Source of the DNA: Empedobacter falsenii
GTDB lineage: Bacteria > Bacteroidota > Bacteroidia > Flavobacteriales > Weeksellaceae
Reading direction: 5' to 3'
DNA length: 64,000 nucleotides
Assembly (NCBI RefSeq): GCF_013488205.1
Contig: NZ_CP040908.1
Coordinates: 527,501 to 591,500 of the forward strand
In this document: positions 7,734-15,775 of the stretch, piece after piece
How positions within the stretch are numbered: the first letter of the stretch is position 1
Layout of the letters: each line of letters starts with the position of its first letter
Notes under the pieces: generated by a model
Database searches by the model: none
What the model was told of the DNA's origin: nothing
What the model saw: the letters and a program-made list of their open reading frames with translations, nothing else
Program-made: the position numbers and the translations under genes

Positions 7734-8756
7734 ATGAATGGACTACAGAAATTTTTAATCATCTGTTCAGGGAGTAGTCTTGAACTCTTGAAAAAAACAC
7801 CAACAGATATCAACAAACATGTCGGTATTGGAGGTGTCATATTATTTACAGGAATTTTGGCGGCTTTGTCTGCTGGATATGCGCTGAATACTGTTTTTGA
7901 TAATATATATGCAGCAACAGGTTTTGGTTTGTTGTGGGGATTGATGATTTTTAATCTTGACCGATATATTGTCACATCAATGAAAAAATCAGGTGGATTT
8001 TTTCGTCAGTTTTTTATTGCTTTGCCACGTATTTTGGTTGCTGTTTTATTAGGTATTGTGATTTCGAAACCGTTAGAATTAAAAATTTTCGAGAAAGAAA
8101 TTAACAAGCAATTAAATATTATTGTCAATCGAAATAAAGCAGAATTACAAAAAGGAATTGATGCGCGTTATGCTGAATTGGGAACGCCTTTTTCGAATGA
8201 ACGAAAAGAAATTTATGCAGAAATTGATAAATTAAGAAATGAGTATAATTCAGCTTCTACCGAGTTGGAAAAAGAAGTTGTTGGTACACAAACTGAAACA
8301 ACAACTGGACGCGAAGGTTATGGACCAAATGCGAAACGAAAAGCAGAATTAAAAAAACAAAAAGCTGCCGAAATCGAAACTTATATTCAACAATCTGCAC
8401 CTCGTTTGACTGAAATTAACAAAGAATTGGATCGATTGAATGTGGCGAAAGAGAAAGAAATTGATGCGGCTAAACCAACGGAAGAAAATTACAATGGTTT
8501 TGCAGCTCGTATGCAGGCTTTAGATGAATTGTCAGTTAATAATCCAATTTTAGGAACTGCAGCAATTTTTATAGCTCTTGTGTTTATCTCGTTAGAAACT
8601 GCGCCAGTTTTGGTGAAATTAATTGCGCCAAAAGGACCTTATGATTTTCTTTTAGAAAAACATGAACATTCGTTCAAGATTTTTAGTAAAGAATCAATTC
8701 AGATTATGGATATTAAATCAGAGAAACGAGTCAAACATGAATTTGAAAAAGCATAA
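7734..8756 (+). CDS. DUF4407 membrane protein
   Basis: The 340-residue protein fits the DUF4407 family, of unknown function and common in Bacteroidota. Four membrane segments are expected: about residues 30-50 (GIGGVILFTGILAALSAGYAL), 60-76 (ATGFGLLWGLMIFNLD), 95-115 (RILVAVLLGIVIS) and 270-290 (GTAAIFIALVFISLE). Between the third and fourth is a long charged helical region (about 120-255), likely coiled coil. LDRYIV after the second helix is typical. The frame could extend to a TTG at 7686, but that lies in the ilvE terminator, so ATG 7734 is preferred. A transport or envelope role is only a guess. Confidence 0.85.
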   Translation: MNGLQKFLIICSGSSLELLKKTPTDINKHVGIGGVILFTGILAALSAGYALNTVFDNIYAATGFGLLWGLMIFNLDRYIVTSMKKSGGFFRQFFIALPRILVAVLLGIVISKPLELKIFEKEINKQLNIIVNRNKAELQKGIDARYAELGTPFSNERKEIYAEIDKLRNEYNSASTELEKEVVGTQTETTTGREGYGPNAKRKAELKKQKAAEIETYIQQSAPRLTEINKELDRLNVAKEKEIDAAKPTEENYNGFAARMQALDELSVNNPILGTAAIFIALVFISLETAPVLVKLIAPKGPYDFLLEKHEHSFKIFSKESIQIMDIKSEKRVKHEFEKA

Positions 8757-8762
8757 ATAATG

Positions 8763-8793
8763 AAAAAGTAACTTCTAATTGAAGTTACTTTTT
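8763..8793 (+). terminator. terminator after the DUF4407 gene
   Basis: A 13-bp perfect stem, AAAAAGTAACTTC with GAAGTTACTTTTT, loop TAATT. The T-run continues directly into the -7 box of the next gene. Confidence 0.85.
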
Positions 8794-8801
8794 TAATTTT
8801 G
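8794..8801 (+). promoter_or_regulatory. -7 promoter element of the next small gene
   Basis: TAATTTTG matches TAnnTTTG and starts in the last T of the preceding terminator. It is 8 bp before the ATG, so the message has a very short leader. No TTG at -33 was found. Confidence 0.45.
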
Positions 8802-8809
8802 CACAAGAT

Positions 8810-9238
8810 ATGGAAACTTATAAAATAGAAATTTACGGAGAAGACGAAAACCAAATTCAACGAATGGAAGAGGTGATTGCTCCTATAAAAGATATACAGG
8901 ATTATTTTTGGAAAATTCTTTGGGTTGATGGCGAAAGTGAAACGGACGAATATTCGGTTTTCGAATTGCAAGAAGTGATTGATCAACAAGACGGAATTTT
9001 TGTGGAATATGATCAATTAGAAAGTTTGTGTTACAAAATGGAACATGTAACGGAGGCGTTAATTATAGGAGATCGAAAAGAAAATAATTTGCATGTAAAT
9101 ATTGAGGATGAAAATTTATATGACAATGAAGTCGTGTTTGAATTTGTGAAAGATTCGCATTGGCAAATTTTGACTTCGGATATCAATATTGTAGATACGT
9201 TTAAAGTTTTCTTTCCAAATAGTAAAATCATTGATTAA
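8810..9238 (+). CDS. uncharacterised acidic 142-residue protein
   Basis: No family recognised. The protein has no signal peptide or membrane segment and is strongly acidic (EDENQIQRMEEV, then VDGESETDEYSVFELQEVI). It contains alternating beta and alpha predictions, a WKILWVDG strand, and a C-terminal IVDTFKVFFPNSKIID. It is likely a single-domain cytoplasmic protein. It is a monocistronic unit with its own promoter and a terminator shared with folP. Base composition matches its neighbours. Confidence 0.7.
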   Translation: METYKIEIYGEDENQIQRMEEVIAPIKDIQDYFWKILWVDGESETDEYSVFELQEVIDQQDGIFVEYDQLESLCYKMEHVTEALIIGDRKENNLHVNIEDENLYDNEVVFEFVKDSHWQILTSDINIVDTFKVFFPNSKIID

Positions 9239-9243
9239 AAATA

Positions 9244-9270
9244 AAAGCCACTTTTTAGTGGCTTTCTTTT
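9244..9270. terminator. bidirectional terminator between the 142-residue protein and folP
   Basis: Stem AAAGCCACT (9244-9252) with AGTGGCTTT (9257-9265), loop TTTT, with T-rich sequence on both sides. Confidence 0.8.
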
Positions 9271-10098
9271 TTATTTTTGATTCAATTTATGAAAAATTTG
9301 TAAGGTTTCTTTCGCTTCTTTTACATCATGCACACGCAAAATTTTTGCACCTTTTTGTAACGCAACCATATTCAGCACAGAAGTTCCGTTTAAAGCTTCT
9401 TGCGGAGTTGTTTCGAACAAATTATAAATCATTGATTTTCTCGAAATTCCGACTAATAAAGGAAAACCTTCAAAACCTAAAGCTTCCATTTTACTGAATA
9501 ATTCGTAATTATGATCCAATGTTTTTGCAAAACCAAAACCAGGATCCAAAATAATATCATTCACTTTTGCAGCTTTTAATTGTGCAATTTTCTGCGAAAA
9601 ATATTCGTTTACTTCCAGTGTAATATCTGCATATTCAGGATTATTTTGCATCGTTTTCGGTGTTCCTTTCATGTGCATCAAAATGTACGGAACTCGAAGT
9701 TCTTTTATTGCATCAAACATATTTTCGTCCAATTCCCAACCCGAAACATCATTTATAATAGAAGCGCCTGCTTTTGCAGCTTCGCGTGCCACATTTCCTC
9801 GAAAAGTATCAATCGAAATAATCAATTCTGGATATTCTTCAATAATTTTTTCGATAATTGGTGCAGTTCTATCAATTTCTTCTTGCTCCGAAATGTTTTC
9901 AGCTCCAGGTTTTGTCGAATAACCACCAATATCAATCATATCGGCACCTTCGAACAAATGTTTTTCAACTTTTTCTAAAATCAAATTCATCGATTGATTA
10001 CTACCACCATCGTAAAAAGAGTTTGGCGTTGTATTCAAAATTCCCATAATTTTAGGCTCGTTCAAATCAATCAAACGACCATTACAATTAATTGTCAT
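9271..10098 (-). CDS. folP: dihydropteroate synthase
   Basis: FolP condenses p-aminobenzoate with dihydropterin pyrophosphate in folate synthesis and is the sulfonamide target. The 275-residue TIM barrel shows all signatures: IMGILNTTPNSFYDGG near the N-terminus, DIGGYSTKPGA, SIDTFRGNVA, INDVSG, YILMHMKGTP, DPGFGFAKT, VGISRKSMI and LRVHDVKEA at the end. Length is normal. It is divergent from the DUF1599 gene, an arrangement often kept in Bacteroidota. Confidence 0.96.
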   Translation of the reverse strand: MTINCNGRLIDLNEPKIMGILNTTPNSFYDGGSNQSMNLILEKVEKHLFEGADMIDIGGYSTKPGAENISEQEEIDRTAPIIEKIIEEYPELIISIDTFRGNVAREAAKAGASIINDVSGWELDENMFDAIKELRVPYILMHMKGTPKTMQNNPEYADITLEVNEYFSQKIAQLKAAKVNDIILDPGFGFAKTLDHNYELFSKMEALGFEGFPLLVGISRKSMIYNLFETTPQEALNGTSVLNMVALQKGAKILRVHDVKEAKETLQIFHKLNQK

Positions 10099-10127
10099 AT
10101 CTTAGAAGTTCTTTAAGCAATTTCAAT

Positions 10128-10135
10128 TATTTTTG
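10128..10135 (+). promoter_or_regulatory. -7 promoter element of the DUF1599 operon
   Basis: TATTTTTG matches TAnnTTTG and lies 16 bp before the ATG at 10152. The -33 element is not clear. Confidence 0.5.
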
Positions 10136-10151
10136 AAATCGAAACGAAATT

Positions 10152-10700
10152 ATGAAAAATACCTCAATTCAATTTAAAGAAATCATCTCTGTTTGTCGAG
10201 ATTTATATACAAAAAAATTACAAGATTATGGTCCGGCTTGGCGTGTACTACGTTTGCCATCGTTGACAGATCAAATTTTTATCAAAGTAAATCGCATTCG
10301 TACGTTGCAAGAAGCGACAGAGCGTTTGGTTGATGAAGACGAAGAAGGAGAATTTGTGGCGATCGTTAATTATTCGATTATGGCATTGATACAGCTAGAA
10401 CTTGGTTTTGCAGATCAGCCAGATTTGACAGATGAACAAGCTATCGATTTTTATGATAAATACGCAACAATCGCGCATGATTTGATGATGAAAAAAAATC
10501 ATGATTATGGTGAAGCTTGGCGAGATATGCGTGTTAGCTCGATCACAGATTTGATTTATCAGAAAGTTTTGCGCACAAAAAGTATCGAAGATAATAAAGG
10601 AAAAACAATTGTGTCAGAAGGTTTGGATGCAAATTATTTGGATATGATTAATTATTCGATTTTCGCAATGATTTTAATTAACGAAAAGAAAATTTCATGA
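10152..10700 (+). CDS. DUF1599 protein with internal duplication
   Basis: The 182-residue protein belongs to DUF1599, a small cytoplasmic family whose role is not established; links to nucleotide metabolism are suggested only by its all-helical fold. It contains two related halves. Residues about 16-52 carry CRDLYTKKLQDYGPAWR followed by LPSLTDQIFIKVNRIRT. Residues about 107-145 carry AHDLMMKKNHDYGEAWR followed by VSSITDLIYQKVLRTKS. Each half then continues to a conserved NYSI(M/F)A motif. Its stop overlaps the start of the next gene (ATGA), so translation is coupled. Confidence 0.88.
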   Translation: MKNTSIQFKEIISVCRDLYTKKLQDYGPAWRVLRLPSLTDQIFIKVNRIRTLQEATERLVDEDEEGEFVAIVNYSIMALIQLELGFADQPDLTDEQAIDFYDKYATIAHDLMMKKNHDYGEAWRDMRVSSITDLIYQKVLRTKSIEDNKGKTIVSEGLDANYLDMINYSIFAMILINEKKIS

Positions 10701-11818
10701 GGTATTTGGTACAATTTGCTCGAATTATAGTTGGAGTTATTTTTATAATTTCTGGATTTGTAAAAAATGTAGATCCAATTGGATTAAGTTTCAAATTAGA
10801 AGAATATTTTTCGCCAACAGTTCTTAATATTCCATTTTTAGAAAGTTTGAGTTTGCCTTTGGCAACATTTTTCTCCATTTTTGAAATAGTTTTAGGTGTT
10901 TTATTATTATTTGGCGTTTGGAAAAGATTTACCACAATAGCTTTATTGTTAACGATTATTTTCTTCACATTCTTGACATTTTATTCAGCTTACTTCAATA
11001 AAGTAACCGATTGTGGGTGTTTTGGTGATGCGCTAAAACTAGAACCTTGGACATCATTTTACAAAGATGTTGTGCTTTTGGTGTTGATAATTATTTTAGT
11101 GATTGGTCAAAAATATATCAAACCATTATTCGTCGAAAAAGCGAATTATGTAATCAATTTTATAACAATTTTAGGTTCTGCAATTATTGCTTATATCGGA
11201 ATTAATCATTTACCAATTATCGATTTTAGACCTTATGCAGTTGGAAAAAATTTGATTGAAGGAATGAAATCTCCACAAGAATTAGGTTTGAAACCAACAA
11301 CGTATAAAACGATTTACACCATGAAAAATAGTGTAGATGGAAAGGTTGTTGAAATTGATGATGCACAATATATTGCGGATGATAAGTGGTATAAACACGG
11401 AACGCCTTGGGTGATTGAAGCGGATAAAACGCGTACAATTGTGGAGAAAAAAGGGTACGAACCACCAATTCACGATTTTAATTTTGATTGTAATGGAGTT
11501 GATAAAACTTCTGAAATTTTGAATGCGCCAAAAGCGATTGTTTTTGTCATTCCTCTTGTTGAAAAAGTAAACGAGAAACAAATTGCGAAATTAAATACTT
11601 TAGGAAAAGAAGCGAAAGCAAAAGGTTTTGTTGTGACAGCAGTTTCGAACAATCCAATTAAAGGTTTAGAATTGGAGAATTGTTTCATGGATCAAACAAC
11701 GATGAAAACAATTATTCGTTCAAATCCAGGAGTGATGATTTTAGAAAAAGGAACGGTAAAAGCGAAATATCATGACAACGATTTTCCTTCAATTAATCAA
11801 TTAGAAGAATTATTTTAA
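10697..11818 (+). CDS. DoxX/MauE-like membrane protein (BT_3928 type)
   Basis: The 373-residue protein has an N-terminal DoxX-like four-helix membrane domain (about residues 1-140: ARIIVGVIFIISGFVKN, PLATFFSIFEIVLGVLLLFG, CGCFGDALK between helices) plus a further helix near 153-170. The C-terminal domain (about 255-373) looks like a thioredoxin fold without CxxC (APKAIVFVIPLVEKV, then GFVVTAVSNN). MauE/DoxX relatives act in envelope redox or detoxification; the exact role here is unknown. It overlaps the DUF1599 gene by 4 bp and precedes the ABC permease by 3 bp. Confidence 0.85.
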   Translation: MRYLVQFARIIVGVIFIISGFVKNVDPIGLSFKLEEYFSPTVLNIPFLESLSLPLATFFSIFEIVLGVLLLFGVWKRFTTIALLLTIIFFTFLTFYSAYFNKVTDCGCFGDALKLEPWTSFYKDVVLLVLIIILVIGQKYIKPLFVEKANYVINFITILGSAIIAYIGINHLPIIDFRPYAVGKNLIEGMKSPQELGLKPTTYKTIYTMKNSVDGKVVEIDDAQYIADDKWYKHGTPWVIEADKTRTIVEKKGYEPPIHDFNFDCNGVDKTSEILNAPKAIVFVIPLVEKVNEKQIAKLNTLGKEAKAKGFVVTAVSNNPIKGLELENCFMDQTTMKTIIRSNPGVMILEKGTVKAKYHDNDFPSINQLEELF

Positions 11819-11821
11819 AAA

Positions 11822-12904
11822 GTGATTAATTATATTTTAAATAAAATTTTCTACGGATTTCTAACGCTTTTTGGTGTAGTGACTGTAGTTTTTCTATTGT
11901 TTTCGGTACTTCCTGGAGATCCTGCTCGTATGATGCTCGATCAAAAAGAAGATCCTGAACAATTGGCTCAAATTAGAAAAAACTTAGGTTTAGATCAACC
12001 TTTGTGGAAACAATATGCTTTTTATATTAATGATTTGTCACCGATTTCATTTCATAATATTGACGAAAACAATACAACATATACTTCATTAAGTTCTGAT
12101 AAATACAATTACACAAAATTGATGGATTTCGGAACAAATGAAATGGTTTTGAAAACGCCTTATTTACGTGAATCTTTTCAAAAACAAGGAAAAAGTGTCA
12201 GTACAATTATTGGAGAAACCTTGCCAAATACAATGGTTTTAGCAATTGCGGCCATTATTATTGCAACGATAATTGGGGTTGCGTTAGGAATTGTTTCTGC
12301 TTTGATGAAAGATACGTGGATTGATCGTGTTTTGTTAGTTGTTACGAGTTTTGGGATGAGTATTCCGTCTTTCTTTTCGGCGATTATCATTGCGTATATT
12401 TTTGCATTTTTGATGCATAATATTACAGGACTGAATATGATTGGAAGTCTCTACGAAGTGGATGATTTGGGAGAAGGAAAACATTTGATGTTGAAAAATC
12501 TTATTCTTCCAGCGATTACATTAGGATCTCGTCCGTTAGCGGTTTTTACACAATTAACGCGTAATTCGTTGTTAGAAGTTTTGAACCAAGATTATATTCG
12601 AACAGCTTTTGCAAAAGGACTTTCAAGAAAAACGGTGATTACAAAACATGCATTACGAAATGCACTTAATCCAGTTGTTACAGCAATATCAGGTTGGTTT
12701 GCATCGATGTTGGCAGGTTCTGTTTTTGTGGAATTTGTTTTTGGCTGGAATGGTTTAGGAAAAGAAATCGTAAATGCACTAAATACATTAGATTTACCAA
12801 TTGTGATGGGAGCTGTTTTAGTTATTGCGGTGATGTTTATTGTAATTAATATTCTGGTTGATATACTTTACGGAATTCTAGATCCGCGCGTTCGCATAAA
12901 ATAA
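11822..12904 (+). CDS. ABC transporter permease, DppB/OppB type
   Basis: The 360-residue inner-membrane permease resembles the B subunit of dipeptide/oligopeptide/nickel importers. It has an N-terminal helix (YGFLTLFGVVTVVFLLFSVLPGD), the PEQLAQIRKNLGLDQPLW segment typical of DppB, and a BPD-type domain with the EAA loop (AFAKGLSRKTVITKHALRNALNP) near residue 270. A spacer of about 55 residues after the first conserved block is longer than in E. coli DppB. The start is GTG. No second permease, ATPase or binding protein is nearby, so the partners must be encoded elsewhere. It is 3 bp after the DoxX-like gene. Confidence 0.92.
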   Translation: MINYILNKIFYGFLTLFGVVTVVFLLFSVLPGDPARMMLDQKEDPEQLAQIRKNLGLDQPLWKQYAFYINDLSPISFHNIDENNTTYTSLSSDKYNYTKLMDFGTNEMVLKTPYLRESFQKQGKSVSTIIGETLPNTMVLAIAAIIIATIIGVALGIVSALMKDTWIDRVLLVVTSFGMSIPSFFSAIIIAYIFAFLMHNITGLNMIGSLYEVDDLGEGKHLMLKNLILPAITLGSRPLAVFTQLTRNSLLEVLNQDYIRTAFAKGLSRKTVITKHALRNALNPVVTAISGWFASMLAGSVFVEFVFGWNGLGKEIVNALNTLDLPIVMGAVLVIAVMFIVINILVDILYGILDPRVRIK

Positions 12905-12980
12905 ATCAGGTATAATTTCGCAAGAAATAATTATCTTGCAGTAAATATTAAAACCAAAATCAAATAAAATACACTTTTTT

Positions 12981-13739
12981 ATGCGTGATAGAATAGTAGC
13001 AGGAAACTGGAAAATGAACTTAAATTATGAAGAAGCAATTCATTTAGCAACAAATCTTAATGCTTGGGTGGCAGATAATCATCCAATTGCACAAGTTATA
13101 ATTGCGCCTTCTTCTATTTATTTACAAACATTGTTAGAGGCTGTAGATGAGCAATATGTTAAGATTTCTTCGCAAGATATTTCTGCTCACGAAAAAGGAG
13201 CGTATACAGGAGATATTTCAGCAGAACAATTGGATAGTATCGGATTAGATTTCGCTATTATTGGTCATTCTGAACGTAGAGAATATCAAGGAGAAACAGA
13301 TATTGTAATTGCTGAGAAATTAAAACAAGCTTTTAAACATCAAATTAATCCAATTCTTTGTGTAGGAGAAAAATTAGAAGAACGTGAAGCTGAGAAACAT
13401 TTTGAGGTTGTAAAAACCCAATTAATGGATGCTTTAGTTGCTCAAAAACCAGAAGATCTTTCTCGTTTGATTATTGCTTACGAACCAGTTTGGGCAATTG
13501 GAACTGGAAAAACAGCTACACCAGAGCAAGCGCAAGAAATTCATGCATTTATTCGTAAAGTTTTGAATGATGAATTTGGCGTAGAAGTCGCGAATGATAC
13601 AAGTATTTTGTACGGAGGAAGTGTAAATGCACAGAATGCGAACGAAATTTTTGCTCAACCAGATATCGACGGCGGTCTTGTTGGTGGTGCTTCACTAAAA
13701 TATGATGATTTTGTGCAGATTATCGCTGCATGTAAATAA
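12981..13739 (+). CDS. tpiA: triosephosphate isomerase
   Basis: The enzyme interconverts dihydroxyacetone phosphate and glyceraldehyde 3-phosphate in glycolysis and gluconeogenesis. The 252-residue barrel has Asn9 and Lys11 in GNWKMN, catalytic His96 in IIGHSERR, catalytic Glu168 in AYEPVWAIGTGKTA, and the phosphate loop ILYGGSVN near residue 212. All catalytic residues are intact. It lies 76 bp downstream of the ABC permease and ends at its own terminator, so it may be transcribed both with the upstream operon and separately. Confidence 0.98.
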   Translation: MRDRIVAGNWKMNLNYEEAIHLATNLNAWVADNHPIAQVIIAPSSIYLQTLLEAVDEQYVKISSQDISAHEKGAYTGDISAEQLDSIGLDFAIIGHSERREYQGETDIVIAEKLKQAFKHQINPILCVGEKLEEREAEKHFEVVKTQLMDALVAQKPEDLSRLIIAYEPVWAIGTGKTATPEQAQEIHAFIRKVLNDEFGVEVANDTSILYGGSVNAQNANEIFAQPDIDGGLVGGASLKYDDFVQIIAACK

Positions 13740-13747
13740 AGTTAATG

Positions 13748-13774
13748 ACTCAATCGAAAGGTTGAGTTTTTTTA
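13748..13774 (+). terminator. tpiA terminator
   Basis: Stem ACTCAATC with GGTTGAGT (one T-G wobble) closed by a GAAA tetraloop, followed by a T-run. Confidence 0.8.
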
Positions 13775-13944
13775 TTTCCTTTTCTAATCTCTCTATTAAT
13801 CAGTGTTATAATAGGTTTATTGTCTGATTTAAGAAAATTATAACATTTCTTAAGATTAATTAAGAGTTTTCGGAACAGTGTCTGCAAAGTTCTAAATGTA
13901 CTAACTATTTAAAAAGTATCATTTTTAAACAAAACACATTTATT

Positions 13945-14706
13945 ATGAAAAAATTGACGCAAGTATTAGGAGTCGTAGCAATAGGGTTAGTTTCTTTCTC
14001 TTTTACTACAAAAAATGAAATAAAAGTTCCTACAACAGAAATTACAAATAAGGTTGTAGAAGATGCTCCAAAAGTTGTTATTTTAGATATTGTAGATAAT
14101 ATCGCAGCAGATTCAGGAGCTAATATTGCAACAGAATTTAAAACAAAGTTAGAATCTTTGAATAAAGAAAATGTACAGGTTCTTTTATGGAAAGATTTAA
14201 CTAAGGGGTTAAAAGAAGAAGAGAAAAGATCAATTATTGATAGTTTAAAACCTGAGTTAATTGTAACATTAAACTTTGAAAAAACTGATGATAATACAAA
14301 TAAAGTTGCCGCAGTTGTTTTTAAACAAAATGTTGCGTTTAACGAAACAGTTAAAGTAGCAAAAGAGTTAACAGAAAACTTAAATTCAACAGCTGTTAAA
14401 AATGACGGAGTTTATCAAAACGAATCAAATTATATTCAAGATAATGCAGCTCCATCAATTTTCTTAAGCGTAAAAGTGAAGAATGAACCAACTTCTAACG
14501 CAGAAATTGTTGATAAACTTTCTAATTTCATCGAAACAGCGAAAGTTGAAGATGGCACAACTCCAGTTGAAACAACATCAGAAGTAGTAGTAGATTCAGC
14601 GGCAGCTACGGTAGACTCAGCTACAACAACAGTAGAAGCGGCGGTACAAGATGTAAAAGCAGCTACGAAAGATGCAAAAACAAAAGTAAAAAAATCTAAA
14701 AAATAG
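13945..14706 (+). CDS. secreted protein resembling a catalytically dead Amidase_3
   Basis: The 253-residue protein has a signal peptide (about 1-22, ending SFSFTT). Its middle (about 43-200) tracks the fold pattern of zinc N-acetylmuramoyl-L-alanine amidases: VVILDIVDN as first strand, a helix, VQVLLWKD, then LIVTLNF where the family has SIHAN, then GVYQNESNYIQDNAAPSIFLSV where it has the Leu-Arg...PavLvE block. The zinc ligands (His, Glu, His) and the catalytic Glu are absent, so it would be non-enzymatic. The tail (about 205-253) is Ala/Thr/Val-rich and ends KSKK. The family call is inference from the pattern alone. Confidence 0.5.
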   Translation: MKKLTQVLGVVAIGLVSFSFTTKNEIKVPTTEITNKVVEDAPKVVILDIVDNIAADSGANIATEFKTKLESLNKENVQVLLWKDLTKGLKEEEKRSIIDSLKPELIVTLNFEKTDDNTNKVAAVVFKQNVAFNETVKVAKELTENLNSTAVKNDGVYQNESNYIQDNAAPSIFLSVKVKNEPTSNAEIVDKLSNFIETAKVEDGTTPVETTSEVVVDSAAATVDSATTTVEAAVQDVKAATKDAKTKVKKSKK

Positions 14707-14744
14707 AATCCGTTTTTTCGAATATTTCATTTTTATTAATGAAG

Positions 14745-14783
14745 AAAAAGTAACATTTTGTAATGAAATGTTACTTTTTTTTG
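14745..14783 (+). terminator. terminator of the amidase-like gene
   Basis: A 14-bp stem, AAAAAGTAACATTT (14745-14758) with AAATGTTACTTTTT (14766-14779), followed by a T-run that contains the -33 box of the next promoter. Confidence 0.85.
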
Positions 14784-14810
14784 TTTTTAATTACAGATAA
14801 CTTAAGTTTG
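14781..14810 (+). promoter_or_regulatory. consensus promoter of the WYL regulator gene
   Basis: TTG at 14781-14783, a spacer of exactly 19 bp, and TAAGTTTG at 14803-14810: a full match to the Bacteroidota housekeeping promoter. The -33 box is part of the preceding terminator's T-tract. Confidence 0.8.
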
Positions 14811-14829
14811 CTCAAACACTTCCAATTCA

Positions 14830-15744
14830 ATGTCAAAACAAGGTTACATCGCGCGTTATTTCAATATTGTTCGTAAATTATCACAACAAAAATATTGTTC
14901 TTATGAAGATTTAGAGCGTTTTTTGGAACGAGAATTTGAAATGCTTCAACTTAATGATGATACATTAGAGTTTAATTTCTCTAAACGTACATTGCAACGC
15001 GATATTCGAGAAATCAGAAATATATTGGGAATTGATATAATGTATAGTCGCAGTCAGCGTGGATATTATATTATTCAAGATGATTATAGTTCTGATTTAT
15101 TTCTGAAAACCTTAGAAGAAATCAATAGTTTTTCTGCTTTGAAATTGACAAATTCGCTCGAATCGATTGTGTATTTGGAAAAAAGAAAACCAAAACGCGC
15201 CGAATTTTTACCAGATATTGTACAAGCAATTCAAGGAAAAAAGAAAATTGAATTTCATTATCAAAAATTTGGAGAGGAAAAAGAAACGATTCGTAAAGTT
15301 TCGCCAATTGCAATTAGAGAGCATAATAACCGTTGGTATTTGATTGCTGATGATAAAGGAGTTGTTAAAAATTTTGGTTTGGAACGAATGAATAAAGTTT
15401 CTATTCTGAAAGAAAAAATTGATGATAATATTGAGTTTAATTACGATGATAAATACAAGTATTCGTACGGGATTATTGTTCCAAGTTCAGAAAAACCAGA
15501 GAAAATAGTACTTTCTGTGACCAAAAAACAAGCAGCCTATTTAGAATCTTTACCTTTGCACGAATCTCAGCAAATTTTAGAAACTAAAGATGATGAAGTT
15601 TTAATTGGTTTAGAATTATTTTTGACCGAAGATTTTATCAGTGAAATTCTTTCTATGAGTCGTTCGGTTACGATTATCGAACCAAAAAAACTGAAAGAAA
15701 AAATCAAAACAATTTTAAATGAGACATTAGAGAAATATAATTAG
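14830..15744 (+). CDS. WYL-domain transcriptional regulator
   Basis: The 304-residue protein has an N-terminal winged-helix region (about 1-70: SYEDLERFLEREFE, FSKRTLQRDIREIRNILGIDI) and a central WYL domain. In that domain KIEFHYQKFGEE, VSPIAIREHNNRWYLIADD and NFGLERMNKV are seen, followed by a C-terminal WCX-like extension. WYL regulators sense ligands, often nucleic acid or nucleotide, and control stress or defence genes. No target gene is adjacent, so its regulon is unknown. It is preceded by a perfect promoter and followed by a bidirectional terminator shared with topB. Confidence 0.88.
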   Translation: MSKQGYIARYFNIVRKLSQQKYCSYEDLERFLEREFEMLQLNDDTLEFNFSKRTLQRDIREIRNILGIDIMYSRSQRGYYIIQDDYSSDLFLKTLEEINSFSALKLTNSLESIVYLEKRKPKRAEFLPDIVQAIQGKKKIEFHYQKFGEEKETIRKVSPIAIREHNNRWYLIADDKGVVKNFGLERMNKVSILKEKIDDNIEFNYDDKYKYSYGIIVPSSEKPEKIVLSVTKKQAAYLESLPLHESQQILETKDDEVLIGLELFLTEDFISEILSMSRSVTIIEPKKLKEKIKTILNETLEKYN

Positions 15745-15775
15745 CGAGTTTCAAATTTCAAAACTCGCTTTTTTT
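15743..15775. terminator. bidirectional terminator between the WYL gene and topB
   Basis: Stem AGCGAGTTT (15743-15751) with AAACTCGCT (15761-15769), then a T-run. Confidence 0.8.

Noticed and set aside
9580-9978. 132-codon frame opposite folP
   Set aside because: Phe/Cys/Arg-rich shadow of the folP coding strand with no promoter.
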